From positions 1 through 10,706 of the forward strand of contig JABFWJ010000019.1 of NCBI GenBank assembly GCA_013362295.1: a stretch of DNA of 10,706 nt, written 5' to 3'. Position numbers and translations under genes: made by a program. Each line of letters opens with the position of its first letter. Position 1 is the first letter of the stretch. The DNA is from Thermoleophilia bacterium (GTDB taxonomy: Bacteria; Actinomycetota; Thermoleophilia; Gaiellales; Gaiellaceae). Shown here in pieces: positions 6,550-10,706 of this stretch. The notes under the pieces are model-generated. The model was given only the letters and a program-made list of their open reading frames with translations. It was not told where the DNA came from and ran no database searches.

Positions 6550-6562
6550 TCCGGCCTCTAGG

Positions 6563-7198
6563 ATGGCCTCCGTGGAGGTGGTCGAAGCCGGGACGCTCGG
6601 GGAGGCCTGGCTCGAGGTCTCGCGCCGGATCCTGGAGGCGGGCGCCGAGGCGGCCTACGACGGGGAGCCGACGAAGGAGCTCTCGCTGGTCACGCTCCGC
6701 GTCGCGCGGCCCGATCCCCGTGACGACCTGATCGCATCGCTCGCGGATCCGGCCTGGCTCGATTGGATGCGGCGCAACTTCGTTGAGCCCGACGACGTGG
6801 CGGAGCTCGGCGGCGCGCGCTCGTACGCGCGCCGTCTCCGCGACTACGAGGGCCGCGACCAGATCGCGTGGGTCGTCGACAGGCTGCGCGCCGATCCCGA
6901 GACTCGATCGGCGGCGATCACGACGCTGCAGCCGCTCGCCGACACGTCGTACATCCCCTGCGTCTCCCTGCTCGACTTCTGGCGCGTCGAGGGGGCGCTC
7001 GACCTCGTCGTCTACGCCCATTCGCTCGACTTCGGGAAGAAGGCCTACGGCAACCTCGTCGAGCTGGCCCGCCTGCAGCACGAGGTCGCCGCCGCGGTGC
7101 CTCTTCCGGTCGGCGCGCTCGTGATCTACGCGAAGTCCGCGCACGTCTACGAGCCGGAGCTCGACGCGATGCGCCGGTTGACGGACGTCGCCGTCTGA
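6563..7198 (+). CDS. Thymidylate synthase-like protein (ThyA fold, altered phosphate-binding residues)
   Basis: A 211-residue cytoplasmic protein resembling compact thymidylate synthases. The segment after residue 85 follows ThyA closely: SYARRLRDYEGRDQI (87-101), a DPETR motif (111-115) matching the E. coli Arg126 region, PCVSLLDFW with the catalytic-type Cys133, HSLDFGKKAYGNL (153-165) with Asp156 and Asn164 at the positions of E. coli Asp169 and Asn177, and SAHVYEPEL with His194/Tyr196 matching His207/Tyr209. Asn rather than Asp at 164 points to a uracil rather than cytosine base. However, the phosphate-binding Arg166 position is His153 and the Arg127 position is Ser116. It may be a thymidylate synthase variant, a related pyrimidine hydroxymethylase-type enzyme, or a non-catalytic homologue. 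ATG 6563 is chosen because upstream in-frame codons overlap purL. Divergent from purL. Confidence 0.75.
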   Translation: MASVEVVEAGTLGEAWLEVSRRILEAGAEAAYDGEPTKELSLVTLRVARPDPRDDLIASLADPAWLDWMRRNFVEPDDVAELGGARSYARRLRDYEGRDQIAWVVDRLRADPETRSAAITTLQPLADTSYIPCVSLLDFWRVEGALDLVVYAHSLDFGKKAYGNLVELARLQHEVAAAVPLPVGALVIYAKSAHVYEPELDAMRRLTDVAV

Positions 7199-7264
7199 AA
7201 TACGCCGACGGGGCCCGCGCGTTGCATCTCACATGAGGGGCTCTCCTGTCGTTGGACCAGCTGG

Positions 7265-8182
7265 ATGAATCGCCGCTACGGACTCATGTTGACCGTGCTC
7301 GCTTTGATCTGGGGGAGCTCGTTCATGTTCATCAAGGTCGCCGTGCGCGAGCTCGACCCCTCCGTGCTGATCCTGGGCAGGCTGGGCCTCGCGGCCCTGA
7401 CGCTCGCGATCGTCGTCCCCCTGCTGGTCGGGGGGCGCGAGACCGTCAGGGAGCTGGGGCTGCACTGGCGGGCGCTCGCCGTCGTGGGCCTGCTGAACAG
7501 CGCGGTGCCGTTCTGGCTCCTCGCCTGGGGCGAGACCCGGATCGACTCCGGCCTCGCGTCGATCGTGCAGGCCTCCGTGCCGATCTTCAACGTGCTCCTC
7601 GCGTTCGCGTTCTTCCACGACCAGCGCGTCACGCGGCAGATGCTCGCCGGGATCGCCGTCGGCTTCGTGGGCGTCGCCCTGCTCGTCGGCGCGCAGCCGC
7701 AGGGAAAGATCCTCGGCGCGCTCGCCGTCGTCGGGATGGCGATCTGTTATGCGGGCAGCGGCCTGCTCACCCGGCGGTATCTCTCCGAATCGCGCCCGCA
7801 GGTGGTGGCGCTCGGCACGTCGGCGATCGCCGCCCTCGCCGCGTTGCCGTTCGGGGTCGTGCAGGCGCCCGACGCCGTGCCGGGATGGAAGTCGCTCGCG
7901 TCCGTCGCCGTCCTGGGCGTGCTCGGCACCGCGGCGGCCTACCTGCTGTTCTTCACGATCATCGCGGGGGCCGGCGCGGCTTACGCCGCCCTCGTCACGT
8001 ACCTCGTGCCGCCCGTCGCGCTCGCCTACGGCGCCGTCTTCCTCGGCGAGAGCGTCGGCATGACCGCGCTCGCCGGCCTGCTGCTGATCCTCGGCGGCGT
8101 GACGCTCGGGACGCGCAAGCAGCGCGGCCGCATCGGCGCGTCGCTGCAGACCCGCCTCGCTTCCGCCTCGCCCGAGCCGTGA
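7265..8182 (+). CDS. EamA/DMT-family membrane transporter
   Basis: A 305-residue inner-membrane protein of the drug/metabolite transporter superfamily, made of two EamA repeats and about ten helices. The N-terminus LMLTVLALIWGSSFMFIKVA (7-26) is the classic EamA first helix (W-G-S-F pattern), and the second repeat begins near residue 150 (ALAVVGMAICYAGSGLLTRRYL). The late segment AYAALVTYLVPPVALAYGAVFLGE (239-262) is the conserved PVxAxxxGxxxLGE end of the family. A basic tail follows. Substrate cannot be told; members export amino acids or metabolites. No strong ribosome site is visible before ATG 7265. The TGA overlaps the GTG of the acetyltransferase gene by four bases, so this heads a three-gene unit. 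Confidence 0.88.
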   Translation: MNRRYGLMLTVLALIWGSSFMFIKVAVRELDPSVLILGRLGLAALTLAIVVPLLVGGRETVRELGLHWRALAVVGLLNSAVPFWLLAWGETRIDSGLASIVQASVPIFNVLLAFAFFHDQRVTRQMLAGIAVGFVGVALLVGAQPQGKILGALAVVGMAICYAGSGLLTRRYLSESRPQVVALGTSAIAALAALPFGVVQAPDAVPGWKSLASVAVLGVLGTAAAYLLFFTIIAGAGAAYAALVTYLVPPVALAYGAVFLGESVGMTALAGLLLILGGVTLGTRKQRGRIGASLQTRLASASPEP

Positions 8183-8685
8183 TCTCGCTCCGCCGCGCGA
8201 CCGTCGACGACGTCGACTGGCTCGTCGAGTTGTATACCGACGAGGACACCGAGCCGTTCCTCGGCGGCCGCGGGCCGCGCGACTGGGACGCGATGCGTGC
8301 GCAGGTCGAGCGGTCGCAGGAGGAGCCCGACGAGACCGGGCGGATGATCATCGAGCTGGACGGCGAGCGGGTCGGGACGATGGGCTACGACCGCGTCAGC
8401 GAGGCGCACGCGATCGCGCGGATCGGCGGGCTCGCGGTCGATCCCGCCTTTCGCGGGCGGGGCATCGCCGACGAGGCGGCGCGCCGGTTTCAGCGCTACC
8501 TGCTGCTCGAGCGCGGCTTCCACCGGCTCGAGCTCGCCTGCTACGGCTTCAACGAGCGCGCGATCCGGCATTCCGAGCGGGTCGGCTTCGTCCGCGAGGG
8601 CGTGAAGCGCAAGGCCTACCTGCGGCACGGGGAGTGGCAGGACGCCGTTCTGTTTTCACTCCTGCGGGAAGACCTCGAGCCGTGA
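8179..8685 (+). CDS. GNAT N-acetyltransferase, RimJ/RimL type
   Basis: A 168-residue cytoplasmic acetyl-CoA-dependent N-acetyltransferase. The acetyl-CoA pyrophosphate loop is LAVDPAFRGRGIADEA (85-100, R-G-x-G core), and the C-terminal half has the RimJ/RimL-style pattern LELACYGFNERAIRHSERVGFVREG (117-141) followed by KRKAYLRHGEWQDAVLFSLLREDL. The substrate could be a protein N-terminus, an amino acid or a small amine. The GTG start overlaps the transporter stop as GTGA, and its own TGA overlaps the glutaredoxin gene the same way, so the three are probably cotranscribed and translationally coupled. A longer in-frame reading upstream of the GTG is only the shadow of the transporter gene. Confidence 0.88.
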   Translation: MISLRRATVDDVDWLVELYTDEDTEPFLGGRGPRDWDAMRAQVERSQEEPDETGRMIIELDGERVGTMGYDRVSEAHAIARIGGLAVDPAFRGRGIADEAARRFQRYLLLERGFHRLELACYGFNERAIRHSERVGFVREGVKRKAYLRHGEWQDAVLFSLLREDLEP

Positions 8686-9023
8686 TCAGCCTCTACCAGG
8701 CCGAGTGGTGCCCGTACTCGTCCGCGGTCCGCGAGCGCCTCACCGAGCTGGGGATCGACTTCGTCGCACGCCAGGTCGCGCCGTGGCCCGAGCAGCGGAG
8801 CGACCTCGTCGACCGCAGCGGGACCGACTCGATCCCGGTGCTCGACGTGGAGGGCGACCTCTACGTCGGGACGCGGGACATCTTCGCGTTCCTCGAGCAG
8901 TTCGAAGCGCCCGCATCCGCGTCCGAGCATCGCGCGCGCTACCACGAGCATGCGGAGGCGCGCCATCGCGACGCGACCGCCAGGCTGCTCGAGCGCGGCG
9001 CTCCGCTCAGCACCCGCGGCTGA
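8682..9023 (+). CDS. Glutaredoxin-like protein with CPYS motif and charged C-terminal tail
   Basis: A 113-residue thioredoxin-fold protein. The N-terminus ISLYQAEWCPYSSAVRERL (2-20) holds a monothiol CPYS site at Cys10-Ser13; the cis-proline loop SIPVLD is at 50-55 (Pro52) and GDLYVGTRDIFAFLEQ (58-73) matches the glutathione-binding G-[DE]-x-E/S-type end of glutaredoxins and GST N-domains. Residues 75-113 form an extra His/Arg/Glu-rich helical tail (EHRARYHEHAEARHRDATAR) not usual for plain glutaredoxins. With a single active-site cysteine it may handle glutathione-type mixed disulfides or Fe-S transfer, or be a truncated GST-like protein. The GTG overlaps the GNAT stop by four bases; its last 17 bases overlap the convergent deacetylase. 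Confidence 0.82.
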   Translation: MISLYQAEWCPYSSAVRERLTELGIDFVARQVAPWPEQRSDLVDRSGTDSIPVLDVEGDLYVGTRDIFAFLEQFEAPASASEHRARYHEHAEARHRDATARLLERGAPLSTRG

Positions 9024-9789
9024 GCAGCGCGGCGAGCCCGTCGACGCCCGTCGAGTCGAGAACCTCGAGACGCTCGAGCTCGAGCGGACGGCTCGAGCTC
9101 TGACAGGCGCCCGGGCGCATGGTGACCGCGAGCCGGTAGCCGGCCTGAGCCGCGAGGGCGACGACGCGATCGTCGTACGAGCCGTAGGGGTACGCCAGCC
9201 AGGGCACCGCGTGGCCGAGTGCCTCCTCGAGCATGCGGCGGGAGCTCACGAGCTGAGCGAGCGCCTCGGCGTTGCCGAGCTCGGCGAGCGGAGCGTGCGT
9301 CACGGTGTGCGAGCCGATCTCGATCCCGCGTTGCTCTAGGACGCGCAGCTCGGGAACGGTGAGGAAGCTCGAGTCCTCGCCCGAGAGGCGCCCCGAGATC
9401 ACGTAGTCCGTCCCGCGGAAGCCGAGCCCCATGAGGACGTGCGACGCCTTGCCGAGGACGTCGCGATAGCCGTCGTCGAAGGTGATGAGGATCGGCCTGC
9501 TCGGAAGGGCGGCATCCCGCGACAGCGCCTCGAGCAGCTGCTCCTGCGTGAGCGTGTGGAACCCATGCTCCTGCAGCCAGCTCATCTGCCGGGCGAAGTC
9601 GCCCGGGTCGACCGTGAGACGACGGGTGATCGGCGGTAGCGACGGGCGGAGGAAGTCGATGCGGTGATACAGGAGGATCGGGACGACGAGCTCCCGCGCA
9701 GTGCTCACGGTGCCCGCCGACAGGGCGGCCGAAGGCAGTGCGACCAAAGCCGCCGCGAGCGCGGCGGCGGCGCTCGAGACGAGCCGCAA
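9007..9789 (-). CDS. Secreted polysaccharide deacetylase (NodB domain, carbohydrate esterase 4)
   Basis: A 260-residue exported metal-dependent deacetylase of the NodB/CE4 family, acting outside the membrane on N- or O-acetylated polysaccharide such as peptidoglycan or exopolysaccharide. Residues 1-26 are a signal peptide (MRLVSS, Ala/Leu-rich core, then a possible cut after SAALSA). Catalytic motifs: ILITFDDGYRD (100-110, Asp105 base and Asp106 ligand), GSHTVTH (159-165, metal ligands His161 and His165), and LAYPYGSYDDRV (198-209). The PILLYHRID opening (37-45) and the MSWLQEHGFHTLT segment (69-81) are typical of this subgroup. I chose TTG 9789 because it places Arg at residue 2 before the hydrophobic core; GTG at 9810, seven codons upstream, is the alternative. 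It is convergent with the glutaredoxin (17-bp overlap) and divergent from the glyoxalase. Confidence 0.88.
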   Translation of the reverse strand: MRLVSSAAAALAAALVALPSAALSAGTVSTARELVVPILLYHRIDFLRPSLPPITRRLTVDPGDFARQMSWLQEHGFHTLTQEQLLEALSRDAALPSRPILITFDDGYRDVLGKASHVLMGLGFRGTDYVISGRLSGEDSSFLTVPELRVLEQRGIEIGSHTVTHAPLAELGNAEALAQLVSSRRMLEEALGHAVPWLAYPYGSYDDRVVALAAQAGYRLAVTMRPGACQSSSRPLELERLEVLDSTGVDGLAALLSRGC

Positions 9790-9821
9790 CGTGGGGTAAC
9801 CATATGCCACCCGCGCCGCCG

Positions 9822-9827
9822 TAGACT
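9822..9827 (+). promoter_or_regulatory. Candidate -10 box (TAGACT) of a leaderless glyoxalase transcript
   Basis: TAGACT ends seven bases before ATG 9835 and there is no ribosome site between them, which fits a leaderless transcript starting at the ATG. No clear -35 hexamer is visible. Confidence 0.45.
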
Positions 9828-9834
9828 CACGCGC

Positions 9835-10227
9835 ATGACGACCTTCCTGCACACGATGGTTCGGATCACCGATCCGGAAAAGAGCCGCAAGTTCTACGAG
9901 GCGCTCGGGTTCACGTTCGAGCGCGACATGGACATCGTCCGCAACGGCGAGAAGGAAGCGACGAACTACTTCTTCTCGCTCGGCGGGCAGCAGTCGGTGC
10001 TCGAGCTGACGTTCAACCACGACGGGCGCACCTACGACCTCGGCACGGGTTACGGCCACATCGCGATCGGCGTCGACGACCTCGACGGAACGCTCGCACG
10101 CCTCGCGGAACAGGGCATCGAGCCCGAGGGGGCGCCGTACCAGGTCAGCGAAGGCGGCTCGTGGCTTTGCTTCGTACGCGACCCGGACGGCTACCGGGTC
10201 GAGATCATCGGGCGCAGCCGGAACTAG
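9835..10227 (+). CDS. Glyoxalase I family protein (lactoylglutathione lyase type)
   Basis: A 130-residue cytoplasmic VOC enzyme closely matching GloA, which isomerises the thiol hemiacetal of methylglyoxal. All four metal ligands are present: His6 (LHTMVRITD), Glu57 (VLELTFN), His75 (GYGHIAIGVDD) and Glu123 (PDGYRVEII). KSRKFYEALGFTFERD (16-31) and GGSWLCFVRDPDGYR (107-121) are standard family stretches, and the short length with no zinc-type insertions resembles the bacterial Ni/Co class. Most high-GC actinobacteria lack glutathione, so the thiol cofactor may be different, although a glutaredoxin is encoded nearby. ATG 9835 is chosen from the conserved N-terminus and the TAGACT box seven bases before it; a longer open frame upstream is not protein-like. 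Divergent from the deacetylase. Confidence 0.88.
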   Translation: MTTFLHTMVRITDPEKSRKFYEALGFTFERDMDIVRNGEKEATNYFFSLGGQQSVLELTFNHDGRTYDLGTGYGHIAIGVDDLDGTLARLAEQGIEPEGAPYQVSEGGSWLCFVRDPDGYRVEIIGRSRN

Positions 10228-10248
10228 CTGCCGAGCTAGAGGCGGCAG
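10224..10248 (+). terminator. Possible hairpin pair at the end of the glyoxalase gene
   Basis: Two mutually exclusive hairpins overlap the stop codon: CTAGCT/AGCTAG (10224-10229 with 10234-10239, 4-base loop) and CTGCCG/CGGCAG (10228-10233 with 10243-10248, 9-base loop). Neither is followed by a T-run, so intrinsic termination is doubtful. Confidence 0.3.
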
Positions 10249-10294
10249 ATCCTGGCGCCAAACGTCGGTGCGTGCTTCTGCGTGCGAAGGCGGG

Positions 10295-10323
10295 TTGACT
10301 TCGGCCGGTCGAGCAAGTATGTT
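10295..10323 (+). promoter_or_regulatory. Strong sigma70-type promoter of the ROK gene
   Basis: TTGACT (10295-10300) and TATGTT (10318-10323) are separated by exactly 17 bases, near consensus for a housekeeping promoter. Transcription should start near 10330, about 25 bases before the ROK ATG. It is by far the best -35/-10 pair in the window. Confidence 0.75.
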
Positions 10324-10328
10324 CGACC
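10307..10328. promoter_or_regulatory. Inverted repeat GGTCGA-N10-TCGACC across the -10 box
   Basis: Perfect 6-bp arms at 10307-10312 and 10323-10328 enclose the -10 region of the ROK promoter. Position and symmetry fit a repressor operator, but arms this short can arise by chance in GC-rich DNA. Confidence 0.35.
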
Positions 10329-10329
10329 T

Positions 10330-10339
10330 CTAAATTTAG
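10330..10339. promoter_or_regulatory. Candidate ROK operator: palindrome CTAAATTTAG
   Basis: A perfect 10-bp AT-rich palindrome sits at the predicted transcription start between the promoter and the ribosome site GAAGGA (10345-10350). ROK repressors often bind AT-rich palindromes near their own promoters, so autoregulation is a reasonable inference. Confidence 0.5.
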
Positions 10340-10355
10340 TCTCCGAAGGAACCCG

Positions 10356-10706
10356 ATGCGTAAGGCTTCGACCAATCTCGTTCGCGATCTCAACCGCTCG
10401 GCCGTACTGCGGCTGATCGGCCGGGAAGGCCCGATCTCTCGGAGCGAGATCGCCCGGCGGCTCGCCCTCAGTCCGGCGACCGTGACCGCTGTCACGCGCC
10501 GGTTGATCGCGGCCGGGCTCGTCGACGTCGTCGACCAGGCGCCATCGCGGGGAGGCCGGCCGGCTATCCTCCTCGGCGTCGTCGGCGGCGCGGCCCACGC
10601 CCTTGGTATCAAGCTTGCGGCCGATCATCTCGTCGGCGTTCGGGTGGACCTCGACGCAAGGGTCGTGGAGCGGTTCGAGTATCCGTTCGAGGCCGCCCGC
10701 CCTGAC
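10356..10706 (+). CDS. ROK-family transcriptional regulator, N-terminal part (cut by window edge)
   Basis: The first 117 residues of a ROK (NagC/XylR-type) sugar-responsive repressor; the reading frame is open to the window end. Residues 3-60 form a winged helix-turn-helix: NLVRDLNRSAVLRLIGREG, then ISRSEIARRLALSPATVTAV and RRLIAAGLVDVV. The linker SRGGRPAILLGVV (64-76, the conserved G-G-R-P before the ROK domain) is followed by HALGIKLAADHLVGVRVDLDARVV, the start of the actin/hexokinase-like ATP-binding fold. The ATG is supported by GAAGGA five bases upstream and a near-consensus promoter. Such genes usually sit next to sugar transporter or catabolic operons, which would lie beyond the right edge. 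The inducer cannot be told from this part. Confidence 0.92.
   Translation, partial: MRKASTNLVRDLNRSAVLRLIGREGPISRSEIARRLALSPATVTAVTRRLIAAGLVDVVDQAPSRGGRPAILLGVVGGAAHALGIKLAADHLVGVRVDLDARVVERFEYPFEAARPD

Noticed and set aside
6446..6562. Upstream extension of the ThyA-like protein
   Set aside because: It would overlap the conserved purL N-terminus antisense and is Ser/Arg-rich; ATG 6563 fits better.
7199..7264. Promoter or riboswitch before the EamA gene
   Set aside because: No -35/-10 pair, TANNNT box at useful distance, or extended hairpin could be supported in these 66 bases.
7252..8178. Apparent long N-terminal extension of the GNAT protein
   Set aside because: It is an Arg-rich shadow frame of the EamA transporter; the GNAT homology begins at GTG 8179 with a 4-base overlap.
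9061..9100. Cluster of CTCGAG repeats as a short tandem repeat element
   Set aside because: The spacing is irregular and the sequence is explained by Leu-Glu-rich codons of the deacetylase; only the hairpin was kept as a low-interest note.
1..10706. CRISPR array, tRNA, rRNA, insertion sequence or defence system
   Set aside because: No regularly spaced repeats, cloverleaf, transposase or known defence domains were seen on either strand.

Overview
The window is gene-dense, GC-rich bacterial chromosome with many leaderless-looking starts, 4-nt stop/start overlaps and GTG starts. Together with the Bacillus-like Fe-S cysteine set in PurF, this suggests a high-GC actinobacterium, possibly class Thermoleophilia. 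The lineage is inferred from style alone; there is no rRNA or tRNA to confirm it.

Left part (1-4680 and on to 6537): two blocks of de novo purine biosynthesis genes on the minus strand, purL-purF (6537 to 3314) and purM-purN-purH (1505 to 1, purH cut by the window edge). Inside each block the genes overlap or touch (purL/purF share one base, purM/purN overlap by 4 nt). Together they supply PRPP amidotransferase, GAR transformylase, FGAM synthase (large subunit), AIR synthetase and the start of the bifunctional AICAR transformylase/IMP cyclohydrolase. No purS or purQ, which this small type of PurL needs, is in the window. Between the blocks lie a VOC-fold protein (minus) and, divergent from it, a CtaG-type cytochrome oxidase assembly membrane protein followed by an 81-residue one-helix membrane protein (plus).

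Middle and right part: a thymidylate-synthase-like protein is divergent from purL; then come an EamA transporter, a RimJ/RimL-type N-acetyltransferase and a monothiol glutaredoxin coupled by two 4-nt overlaps. A secreted polysaccharide deacetylase on the minus strand overlaps the glutaredoxin tail. Divergent from it is a glyoxalase I-type enzyme with all four metal ligands, and the window ends inside a ROK-family repressor with a strong sigma70-type promoter and two nested palindromes.

The most unusual features are: (1) three purine genes (purL, purM, purH) have no ATG, GTG or TTG at the place where homology demands a start, but each has a well-placed CTG. purL and purM share the same layout of a TANNNT box, six bases, then CTG-AGC, suggesting leaderless CTG-initiated transcripts. 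(2) A 25-bp AT-rich near-perfect palindrome sits in the 3' end of the GC-rich purL coding sequence and is translated. No CRISPR array, insertion sequence, tRNA, rRNA or recognised riboswitch was seen.
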